Source: Desulfovibrio sp.
Lineage (GTDB): Bacteria; Desulfobacterota; Desulfovibrionia; Desulfovibrionales; Desulfovibrionaceae
Length of the DNA stretch: 8,690 bases
Reading direction: 5' to 3'
Assembly (NCBI GenBank): GCA_014804865.1
Contig: JAAUYY010000037.1
Location: forward strand, 1-8,690
A program made the translations under genes and the position numbers. This document shows, in pieces, positions 1-6,145 of the stretch (within the stretch, counting starts at the first letter, position 1; each line of letters opens with the position of its first letter). The notes under the pieces are model-generated. The model saw only the letters and a list, made by a program, of their open reading frames with translations, was not told the origin of the DNA and ran no database searches.

Positions 1-80
1 GGATTTATTACGTGCGCGTCGTAGCCGTTGCGGAGGATGGTTTTGCAGATACCCATCGCGTCTTTTATCGCTTCGTGCAT
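1..80 (-). CDS. 5' fragment of an unrecognised protein-coding gene
   Basis: A minus-strand reading frame opens with ATG at 80-78 and stays open to the left edge, giving 26 codons that begin MHEAIKDAMGICKTILRNGY and continue DAHVIN. A strong Shine-Dalgarno GGAGGA lies six bases upstream (87-92), and a candidate promoter lies at 212-240, so this is very probably a real start. The visible part is an amphipathic helix followed by a short segment that could begin an alpha/beta fold. That is too little to assign a family, and I do not recognise it. It follows the dsr terminator and has its own promoter, so it is probably not part of the dsr transcript. Confidence 0.7.
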   Translation of the reverse strand, partial: MHEAIKDAMGICKTILRNGYDAHVIN

Positions 81-211
81 GGCGAGTCCTCCGGAAATAC
101 AATTTTTATATTATTTGATTTTAGGCGCTTAAAATATAAATAAAATTGTCGATAAAATTTCGCTCGAGCCTCGTTCGCGGCGACGCGACGATAAGCTGGT
201 TTATTGATTTC

Positions 212-240
212 ATTATCACGACTAACTAACTCAAAGTCAA
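212..240 (-). promoter_or_regulatory. Candidate sigma70-type promoter for the left-edge gene
   Basis: On the minus strand a TTGACT -35 box (240-235) is followed by a 17-base spacer and a GATAAT -10 box (217-212), each 5/6 to consensus. Transcription would start near 205 and give a leader of about 125 bases before the ATG at 80. The spacer contains a tandem GTTAGTTAGT run. It sits directly downstream of the dsr terminator, as expected where one transcription unit ends and the next begins. Confidence 0.55.
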
Positions 241-250
241 GCGCGTCGAC

Positions 251-280
251 AAAAAACGGCCCGTCGAGCTAACGGGCCGT
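251..280 (-). terminator. Rho-independent terminator of the dsr operon
   Basis: Read on the minus strand, ACGGCCCGT (280-272) and ACGGGCCGT (264-256) form a perfect 9-bp GC-rich stem with a 7-base loop, followed by a run of T (the a251-a256 run on the plus strand). It lies 35 bases beyond the dsrP stop codon. A weaker inverted repeat (CGGAA/TTCCG, 281-301) lies just before it. No gene on the plus strand ends near here, so it serves the minus strand. Confidence 0.9.
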
Positions 281-315
281 CGGAAGGAAGCGAGTTTTCC
301 GAAGATCAGATTGAG

Positions 316-1482
316 TTAATCCGTGAAATGCCCCGAAACTTTCTTTACGCTCAAGGCTATTTTCCAAAGCAGGGACAATACAAGTGCGCCGACTGCGTAC
401 ACGCCCAGCGCGACCATGACTTCCTTGAATGTCGGCATATACGGAGTAACGGCCTCAAACATATTGGGGGTAAAGCCGCCAATGAGAAGCCCAAGTCCCT
501 TGTCGATCCAGGAAGCGGCCACAAGCATGATTAAGGCCAGAGGCAGAAGTCGACTATTGCGCCACGCGGGAGGAATGAGAATTATCAGGGAGGCTATGGC
601 CATAATGACAGCCGCCCACATCCAGTACGAGACCCACGCCAGATGTCCGCCATGACCCTCGAAGAGGAAGCGAATAGGCTCCAGATGCCCCGGAATATTG
701 CTATAAAAGGCTGTAAAAAGTTCGCAGAGATAGAAGAAAACGTTTATGCACATGGCGTAAACGATAATAATGGAGAGCGTTTTTACAGCTTCCTTGCCGG
801 GATCGAAGCCTGTCAGTCTGCGAACGACGAAAATGAGGAGCAAGAGAATCGCCGGTCCGGAGCAGAAGGCCGAGGCCAGGAATCGGGCGGCCATGATCGC
901 CGTAAGCCAATAATGGCGACCGGGGACGCCGGCGTACAGAAAAGCGGTTACAGTATGGATCGAAAAAGCCCAGATTATTGAAATATAAATCAGGGGTTTT
1001 ACCCATTTTGGCGGCTCGACGTCGCGAAATTCCGCTTCCAGCGTTACCCAGCCGATGACGATATTCAGCCCAAGATAACCGCAGAGAACGATCATATCGT
1101 AAAACATGACCGAGTTCGGAGTCGGGTAGAGCATGACGTTGAGCATGCGCTGGGGCTGTCCCAGATCGACCACGATGAACAGGGCGCACATCACGACGGC
1201 GGCGACCGCCATGAACTCGCCGAAGATGATCATGCGTTTGAATTTTTTATAGTGATGGAAGTAGGCGGGGAGGACGAGCATAACCGCCGAAGCGGCGACG
1301 CCTACGAAGTAGGTGAACTGCGAAATGTACAGACCCCATGAAACGTCCTTGCTCATGCCCGTGATGCCGAGGCCGTTGAAAAGCTGATCGAGATAGACGA
1401 CGCCGCAGATCGCGATGAGGCAGAGCAGGAAAGCCAGCCAGGCGTAATAGCTTTTTGACGCGTTGAATAACATTTGAAGCAT
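316..1482 (-). CDS. dsrP: DsrP, NrfD-family integral membrane subunit of the DsrMKJOP complex
   Basis: This 388-residue protein is the membrane subunit of the periplasm-facing DsrJOP module. It is thought to exchange electrons between menaquinol and DsrO/DsrJ. About ten hydrophobic segments are visible (roughly 13-33, 53-75, 86-106, 127-147, 163-184, 202-220, 236-258, 283-304, 312-334, 354-376), as expected for NrfD/PsrC-like proteins. Family-type motifs are DLGQPQRML (106-114) with TPNSVMFYD (121-129), the IHTVTAFLYAGVPGRHYW stretch (175-192) and WIDKGLGLLIGGF (325-337). The start at 1482 is supported by GGGAGA six bases upstream; the ATG at 1473 is an alternative. It starts 11 bases after the dsrO stop and is the last gene before the terminator. 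NrfD-type subunits carry no cofactor of their own, which fits the absence of cysteine clusters. Confidence 0.96.
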   Translation of the reverse strand: MLQMLFNASKSYYAWLAFLLCLIAICGVVYLDQLFNGLGITGMSKDVSWGLYISQFTYFVGVAASAVMLVLPAYFHHYKKFKRMIIFGEFMAVAAVVMCALFIVVDLGQPQRMLNVMLYPTPNSVMFYDMIVLCGYLGLNIVIGWVTLEAEFRDVEPPKWVKPLIYISIIWAFSIHTVTAFLYAGVPGRHYWLTAIMAARFLASAFCSGPAILLLLIFVVRRLTGFDPGKEAVKTLSIIIVYAMCINVFFYLCELFTAFYSNIPGHLEPIRFLFEGHGGHLAWVSYWMWAAVIMAIASLIILIPPAWRNSRLLPLALIMLVAASWIDKGLGLLIGGFTPNMFEAVTPYMPTFKEVMVALGVYAVGALVLSLLWKIALSVKKVSGHFTD

Positions 1483-1493
1483 GGCCTGTCTCC

Positions 1494-2270
1494 CTAAACA
1501 AGATAGTAAACGCCGGGTTGCGTGCCGAGGCTCGGCTTGCGGCGAATACTGAAATTATTGGCGAGCCAGACGCGAACGTCTGAATTCGGATCTTCTAGAT
1601 CGCCGAATGCTATCTTGCCGTTCGCGGCGTCGACGCACGCGGGCCTTTTGCCATCGGCGAGTCTTTCCACGCAGAAATTGCATTTTTCCACGACGCCGAT
1701 CATGCGCGTCGGGAACTCCTGGTTGGGAGCCGGATCGGGCAGATACTTGCGGGGATCGACGAAGTTGAACGAACGCGCTCCGTAAGGGCATCCGGCCATG
1801 CAGAAGCGGCATCCGATGCAACGATGGTAATCCATGGCGACAATGCCGTTTGGCATTTTATAAGTCGCCTGCGTCGGACAGACTCGCACGCAGGGCGGGT
1901 TGTCGCAATGGTTGCATAAAAGCATATAGGGACGCGAGCGAACCGACGTATTAAGATGATTGTTCATGTCGTCGGGGAAAACATGATCGTAGCTGTCGGT
2001 CCAGATCCATTTTACATTCTGATCGGTCGGGATATGGGGGATGTTATGCGCCCTGTCGCACGCGGCTATGCACGGCTCATAATCTCGCGCTGTCGCGAAT
2101 TGACGCGTATCGATGACCATGGCCCAGCGTTTGGCGGTCAGGCCGCCCTTGCGCGGTATGTATTTTCCCGGCGCGATTTGGGCGTTCGCCGCCGACGCTC
2201 CGAGACCGCCGATAAGGGCAAAGGCGGAGATGCCCGCCATTTTCAGAAAACGTCTTCTGCTGTCTTTCAT
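1494..2270 (-). CDS. dsrO: DsrO, Tat-exported periplasmic iron-sulfur subunit of DsrMKJOP
   Basis: This 258-residue ferredoxin-like protein passes electrons between DsrP and the cytochrome DsrJ in the periplasm. The N terminus is a textbook Tat signal: S4-R5-R6-R7-F8-L9-K10, a hydrophobic stretch to about residue 24, and a likely cleavage site after A28-N29-A30. Thirteen cysteines follow: C67/C71; C119, C122, C127, C131; C151, C154, C157, C161; and C197, C200, C212. The central eight can hold two [4Fe-4S] clusters. The outer five can hold at most one, which fits the three clusters usually given for DsrO. The frame is open upstream to 2339, but the start at 2270 is chosen because it places the Tat motif at the N terminus and has GGAGGG six bases before it. 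Its ATG overlaps the dsrJ stop by one base (TAATG), suggesting translational coupling. Confidence 0.96.
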   Translation of the reverse strand: MKDSRRRFLKMAGISAFALIGGLGASAANAQIAPGKYIPRKGGLTAKRWAMVIDTRQFATARDYEPCIAACDRAHNIPHIPTDQNVKWIWTDSYDHVFPDDMNNHLNTSVRSRPYMLLCNHCDNPPCVRVCPTQATYKMPNGIVAMDYHRCIGCRFCMAGCPYGARSFNFVDPRKYLPDPAPNQEFPTRMIGVVEKCNFCVERLADGKRPACVDAANGKIAFGDLEDPNSDVRVWLANNFSIRRKPSLGTQPGVYYLV

Positions 2271-2653
2271 TATTTGCCCTCCGAGGGAAGAATATGGCAG
2301 GTCCAGCAATACGGGTAAACGCTGTTGGCCACATGACACTTTTCGCAGAAAGCGGCGTAGTTGTTATGACATTTCATACAGGTGTTCTGCAGGGAGATAA
2401 CGAAAGTCTTGCCGCTCAATTTGGAGACATAGGCCCTGTTCTCTTCCCTTAACGCCTGATCGCGCCATTCGTCGAGAAGGCGCATATGATTGGCGCGCAT
2501 GAATTCCGTGTCCTCGATGCATTCCTTCTCGCCTTGCGGAAAGACCACGCCCGTTTTTGTGTAATCCGTCCCGATCCAGCTCAGCCAGAATGGCGTGGTG
2601 AACAGGATCACAAAGACGATAATGCCGATTGTTACCCCTTTGGCGTTATACAT
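2270..2653 (-). CDS. dsrJ: DsrJ, tri-haem cytochrome c subunit of DsrMKJOP
   Basis: This 127-residue membrane-anchored periplasmic cytochrome has one N-terminal hydrophobic segment (about 7-27) that looks like an uncleaved signal anchor. Three CXXCH haem c sites are packed near the C terminus: C92-C95-H96, C103-C106-H107 and C116-C119-H120. A fourth isolated cysteine, C45 in KECIEDTEF, lies at the position of the unusual cysteine haem ligand described for DsrJ of Allochromatium vinosum (Cys46), where one haem has His/Cys coordination. The gene starts immediately after the dsrK TAG, with no bases between, and has GGAGGG seven bases upstream inside dsrK. Its stop overlaps the dsrO start by one base. 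The size and the clustered haem sites match the family. Confidence 0.96.
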   Translation of the reverse strand: MYNAKGVTIGIIVFVILFTTPFWLSWIGTDYTKTGVVFPQGEKECIEDTEFMRANHMRLLDEWRDQALREENRAYVSKLSGKTFVISLQNTCMKCHNNYAAFCEKCHVANSVYPYCWTCHILPSEGK

Positions 2654-4306
2654 CTATTGTCCCTCCCCTGGCGCGGAGTTTTCTTCGTCTTCTGGCTTGT
2701 CGAGGGCTTCCTCCGGCAGATCTTCCTGGCGCAGGTTCATCGTGCGCGGCGATTCGCCCTTCATGACCAGCGCGTTGCCTACGAGTTCGTGCAATCCGCT
2801 GACAGTGCATCCGGGAGCCCAGTAATCGGCCAGCGGAGGCAACGTGGCCCTATCGATAGCGCAAACGCAAGCCATATGATTTACGCCGTATTTCTGCTGG
2901 ACATAACGCAGGGCGTTGCCGCGAGGCATACCGGAGCGCATCCGAAGCTCCATGATTTCTTCAGTATTGAGGCCGGAGCCGGCGCCGCAACAGAAAGTCT
3001 GCTCGCGAATGGTGTTCGCGGGCATTTCGACGAAGTTTTCGCAAACGTGTTTCAAAACGTAGCGCGGCTCGTCAAGCAGCCCCATGCCTCTCGCCGGATT
3101 ACAGGAGTCGTGCCATGTCGTTATGATATTCGCGTTGCGCTTGGGATTCAGCTTGAGTTTATTATGTCTGATCAGATCGGCCGTAAATTCCGCGATATGA
3201 ACCATTTTTGTCGATTCGGCGTAATCGAATACAGTGCCGGTTATCGGCGAGACTGGCACTGTCATATTGGCGGGAGCGGGGCCATTGTAGGTGTTCATGT
3301 ATTGGTTAATGACGCGCCACATATGCCCGCATTCGCCGCCGAGGATCCATTTTACATTGAGTCTTTCGGCTTCGGCGTACATCTTCGCGTTCAGTTTTTT
3401 CGCCATATTGAAGGAGACGAAAGAGCCGAAGTTTCCGCCTTCGGAAGCGTAGGTCGAGAATGTGTAGTCCAGGTCGAGCTCGTGGAAGAGCAGGAGGTAG
3501 CCCATGAAGGTGTATATTCCAGGATCCGCGAACACGTCTCCGGAGGGCGTGATGAACAGGATTTCCGCGTTTTTCTTGTTGAAAGGCGTCTTGGGCCGAA
3601 TGCCGGTTACGATTTCGCAATCGTCGGCGAGCATCTCAACTATTTCGACATAGGAATGTGGCTGAATGCCCAGATGGTTGCCGGTAAAACTGCAGTTTTT
3701 CACCGGATCCATGATCCAGTGAAGCCCGAGTCCCACTTCGTGCAATAGCTCGCGCACGATCATGGTGATTTCGGCCGTGTCAATGCCGTATGGACAGAAT
3801 ACCGAACAGCGGCGGCATTCCGTGCATTGATACGCGTAGTAGAAGAGCTCCTTTACCACGGAATAATCCCAATCGCGGGCGCCGATTCTTTTGCCAAGAA
3901 GCTTGCCCAGGAGCGTGTAATCGCGGCGATAGAGCGAGCGCAGAAGCTCGGCGCGCAGCACGGGCATATTCTTTGGATCGTTGGTGCCCAGGAAGAAATG
4001 ACATTTGTCCGCGCAGGCGCCGCAACGCACGCAGATATCCATGAAGAGCTTGAGCGAGCGATGTTTCTCCAGCCGATCCGCGAAGGCGTCGCAGAGGATT
4101 TTCTCCCAATCTTTGGGCAGATTCCAGTCTTCGGCGGTCGGATCCCATTCGTGGGGGTGGGGCATATGCAGGAGATCCATCGTGTCCATTTTCGCCGGAT
4201 AGCAATAGCTCCCGGGAGCAAAAACAGGTTTGGTATCGAACCAGTCCTTGTCCGGAAAGGGCGGGCGGCTGGCGACGAGCATTTGCGGAGTTGGTAACTT
4301 GGCCAT
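2654..4306 (-). CDS. dsrK: DsrK, cytoplasmic HdrD-like iron-sulfur catalytic subunit of DsrMKJOP
   Basis: This 550-residue protein resembles the HdrD subunit of heterodisulfide reductase and is thought to reduce the DsrC disulfide or trisulfide with electrons from DsrM. It has two ferredoxin motifs, C92-C95-C98-C102 and C161-C164-C167-C171-P, each able to hold a [4Fe-4S] cluster. A single C-terminal CCG-type region follows: C402, then C439-C440-G after 36 residues, then C480-x-C482 after 39, the probable catalytic non-cubane cluster. C326 in GGECGHMW is a further possible ligand. There are no membrane segments; the last 25 residues are acidic and probably disordered. The Shine-Dalgarno (AAGGAGAAG, five bases before ATG) overlaps the dsrM stop, 12 bases separate the genes, and dsrJ abuts the stop. 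All this points to coupled synthesis. Confidence 0.97.
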   Translation of the reverse strand: MAKLPTPQMLVASRPPFPDKDWFDTKPVFAPGSYCYPAKMDTMDLLHMPHPHEWDPTAEDWNLPKDWEKILCDAFADRLEKHRSLKLFMDICVRCGACADKCHFFLGTNDPKNMPVLRAELLRSLYRRDYTLLGKLLGKRIGARDWDYSVVKELFYYAYQCTECRRCSVFCPYGIDTAEITMIVRELLHEVGLGLHWIMDPVKNCSFTGNHLGIQPHSYVEIVEMLADDCEIVTGIRPKTPFNKKNAEILFITPSGDVFADPGIYTFMGYLLLFHELDLDYTFSTYASEGGNFGSFVSFNMAKKLNAKMYAEAERLNVKWILGGECGHMWRVINQYMNTYNGPAPANMTVPVSPITGTVFDYAESTKMVHIAEFTADLIRHNKLKLNPKRNANIITTWHDSCNPARGMGLLDEPRYVLKHVCENFVEMPANTIREQTFCCGAGSGLNTEEIMELRMRSGMPRGNALRYVQQKYGVNHMACVCAIDRATLPPLADYWAPGCTVSGLHELVGNALVMKGESPRTMNLRQEDLPEEALDKPEDEENSAPGEGQ

Positions 4307-4318
4307 ATTCGCTTCTCC

Positions 4319-5338
4319 TTACTCGGGCGCTTTTTCAGGTTGTTTTTCCAGCGGCAGCCCGGCCTCGGCCATGGCTTCGCGGTACTCGTCTTCATATTCG
4401 GCGTAGGTGAAGAACTGCTTGGGCGGATTCCAGGGGTTAATATGCCGGACGCGGCGCGTGTCCGTCGCCATATTGCGCGTCGGGCTGAAGAAAACGCCCG
4501 GCATATGCGCAAGCTTGGAGAACGGGAAATACATGAGCAAAACGCAGACAAGGGTCAGGTGCGCGAAGAAGAGCCCGTTGATGCCCGCGGTCGAAACGGG
4601 CGAAAAATGCGTAAGCCCCATCAGGAATATTTTGACCTGCGCGATTTCGGTCTTGTCAAAATAGCGCAGCCAGATGCCGGTGCAAACTATGCCGATGAGC
4701 AGCCAGAGCGGAAAATAGTCGTTGATAAGCGATATGTAACGCAGTTTATGGTCAAAGATTCGGCGGCAGAGCAGAAAGAGCAGGGCGCAGAGAGCGAGGC
4801 CGCCGGTCCAGTAAAATCTTGGCGAGCCAACCTGCATGATGCCGTCGATGGCTTCCACCCACGTAATCAAAATCGGCACAGGCTCCATGAAGAAGCGGAA
4901 ATGACGGAAAACGATGACCAGCGCGCAATAGTGGAAGAGGAGCGCGAAACACCAGAGCCAGAGAGAGGAAAAATAGATAATTCTCGGCCCCTGATTCACC
5001 GCGTCGTTTTCGGTTACGATCGCGCGATTGTTGCGGAAGAGAGAGCGGAAGAAAAAAACTTCCATGAACATGCGCTTGATTACGCCCCATGTTCCCGAAG
5101 GGCAGTCGATCTTGTCCTGTTTTATGAAGGACAAGGATTTTTCCTGTCCGCCGGTTGTGGGAATGGCGAAAGGAACGGGCGATTTGGCCCAATAGATCAT
5201 GCGCCAAATCATTCCGCCAATGAAAATCAGAACCGCCGCGTAGGGCAGTATGATCCCGAAGAACGGCGCGACCCAGGTCCACGCCAGAACCCAGGAGATC
5301 GCCGCAATCAGCAGAACAAGGACAAATGACGCTATCAT
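4319..5338 (-). CDS. dsrM: DsrM, NarI-like cytochrome b membrane subunit of DsrMKJOP
   Basis: This 339-residue membrane protein is related to the haem b subunit of nitrate reductase (NarI). It connects the quinone pool with DsrK. About six hydrophobic segments are visible (roughly 4-24, 28-49, 121-146, 177-192, 209-226, 257-273). Histidines in or at the ends of helices that could bind two haems b are H136, H146, H260 and H278. The last 50 residues are hydrophilic and probably cytoplasmic, ending in a Glu/Pro-rich tail next to where DsrK would dock. The start at 5338 has GAGG six bases upstream. A 68-base gap (5339-5406), with no terminator that I can see, separates it from the RsbRD-domain gene, so co-transcription is likely. 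Confidence 0.96.
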   Translation of the reverse strand: MIASFVLVLLIAAISWVLAWTWVAPFFGIILPYAAVLIFIGGMIWRMIYWAKSPVPFAIPTTGGQEKSLSFIKQDKIDCPSGTWGVIKRMFMEVFFFRSLFRNNRAIVTENDAVNQGPRIIYFSSLWLWCFALLFHYCALVIVFRHFRFFMEPVPILITWVEAIDGIMQVGSPRFYWTGGLALCALLFLLCRRIFDHKLRYISLINDYFPLWLLIGIVCTGIWLRYFDKTEIAQVKIFLMGLTHFSPVSTAGINGLFFAHLTLVCVLLMYFPFSKLAHMPGVFFSPTRNMATDTRRVRHINPWNPPKQFFTYAEYEDEYREAMAEAGLPLEKQPEKAPE

Positions 5339-5406
5339 CCCCTACCTCGCTTGGCTACAGGTTTTGTTCGATGGGCGAGACCGTCCTCGAAACGAAGCTC
5401 TCGCGG

Positions 5407-5931
5407 CTATTCGTTCGTCGCGGGGCCATTTTCCAGTTTTTGCGCCCATTTTCGCAACTGGGCGTATTGGTTGCGAATCTCTTTTACGCGCGATTCCGCG
5501 ATCGTATCCCGGGCGACCATGAATTTGTCAAAGGCGAGAAGGACGAGGGTATCGAGTCTGTCGCCCGCTTCGAGGAAGCTGTCCAACTGGCCCTTTTCGA
5601 TAATTTCGGGCAGGGCGAGTTCCTTGAGGATAGGCTTCATCAAGTAAAATACGGCCATGCTCTGACCGGCGGGCGCCTTTTGCGCGGCCCGCAACTTGAC
5701 GAAACGATCCAGCGCTGATTTGACCTGTTCCGGCTCCGTCTCTTCGCCAATCATGGCGTCGTAGAGAATATTGGCCGCTTCCCGCGTCATATGGGCCACG
5801 GGATTTGTGAAGGGATCGCCGCCCGTTCGCAAAAAACCGGCCGTCTCCAGCGGGTACGTCGCGAATACGGCTTCCACCCATCTTTTAACGACGTCTTTTT
5901 TGTATTTCCTTAAAATCTCGAGAGCGCTCAT
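5407..5931 (-). CDS. Stand-alone RsbRD N-terminal (RsbR sensor-like) domain protein heading the dsr operon
   Basis: This 174-residue, probably cytoplasmic helical protein has no signal peptide or membrane segment. The N terminus (ILRKYKKDVVKRWVEAVFAT, from residue 5), followed by a YPLETAGF segment, matches the RsbRD_N family, the helical sensor region of RsbR-type stressosome proteins. The rest is helical (for example 41-60 and 113-160), ending in a charged tail. No STAS domain follows, so it is a sensor module without the usual phosphorylation output domain. It is the first gene after the dsr promoter and lies 68 bases upstream of dsrM. I recall such a gene next to dsrMKJOP in other sulfate reducers, but its function is not established. 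The start at 5931 fits the family N terminus, though its Shine-Dalgarno is poor (AGGG directly against the ATG). A sensing or accessory role for the Dsr complex is an inference from position. Confidence 0.85.
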   Translation of the reverse strand: MSALEILRKYKKDVVKRWVEAVFATYPLETAGFLRTGGDPFTNPVAHMTREAANILYDAMIGEETEPEQVKSALDRFVKLRAAQKAPAGQSMAVFYLMKPILKELALPEIIEKGQLDSFLEAGDRLDTLVLLAFDKFMVARDTIAESRVKEIRNQYAQLRKWAQKLENGPATNE

Positions 5932-5983
5932 CCCTGAATCGCTAATTTCTCGCTTCTCGCGAAAATTACAAGTTTGTTCCGTT

Positions 5984-6013
5984 TTTATAATGGCTAAAAG
6001 CGTTTTGCGTCAA
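5984..6013 (-). promoter_or_regulatory. Candidate sigma70-type promoter of the rsbRD-dsrMKJOP operon
   Basis: On the minus strand TTGACG (6013-6008, 5/6) is followed by an 18-base spacer and TATAAA (5989-5984, 5/6). Transcription would start near 5977, giving a leader of about 45 bases to the ATG at 5931. No other position in the 5932-6145 gap gives as good a pair on this strand. The -10 overlaps a plus-strand TATAAT. Confidence 0.6.
5986..5991 (+). promoter_or_regulatory. Perfect plus-strand -10 box, possible start for the MFS gene
   Basis: TATAAT reads rightwards here, overlapping the minus-strand -10 by four bases. No good -35 is found at the usual distance (bases around 5963-5968 do not match), so it may be weak or need an activator. 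A transcript starting near 5998 would have a leader of about 150 bases before the MFS start. Confidence 0.35.
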
Positions 6014-6070
6014 GCGCTTCGCGTCTTTTCGCGCGGAAAGATCCAGAATGAAGAGCTGCGTCGCTATGGA

Positions 6071-6098
6071 AAATTCGGCTCGCGAGCGCTAAATTCGG
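6071..6098. repeat. Direct repeat flanking a palindrome in the MFS leader
   Basis: AAATTCGG occurs at 6071-6078 and again at 6091-6098, a 20-base period. The perfect 10-base palindrome GCTCGCGAGC (6078-6087) lies between them. The arrangement is about 50 bases upstream of the MFS start codon and could be an operator or an RNA hairpin. No regulator is identified. Confidence 0.4.
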
Positions 6099-6145
6099 AA
6101 AATTATTTCGCGATATTAACTCTCGCCCGTCTCCCGGAGAAAATG

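Noticed and set aside
1..80. Assigning a family to the left-edge gene fragment
   Set aside because: Only 26 residues are visible. A loose resemblance to nucleotidyltransferase or phosphohydrolase N termini came to mind but cannot be supported.
2271..2339. Upstream extension of the dsrO frame
   Set aside because: It would bury the Tat motif 23 residues in and overlap the third haem site of dsrJ. The ATG at 2270 has an ideal ribosome site and places the signal peptide correctly.
2486..3748. 420-codon plus-strand open frame
   Set aside because: It lies opposite dsrK and dsrJ, whose iron-sulfur and haem motifs are unmistakable. Its translation has no recognisable domain, and long antisense frames are expected from the codon bias here.
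4340..5329. 329-codon plus-strand open frame opposite dsrM
   Set aside because: The translation is a low-complexity, charged sequence without membrane or domain character, while the minus strand encodes a clear cytochrome b subunit.
5771..6145. N-terminal extension of the MFS frame, including an ATG at 5990
   Set aside because: The extension overlaps the RsbRD gene and the dsr promoter, has no ribosome binding site before 5990, and adds residues atypical of a transporter. The ATG at 6146 has a well-spaced Shine-Dalgarno.
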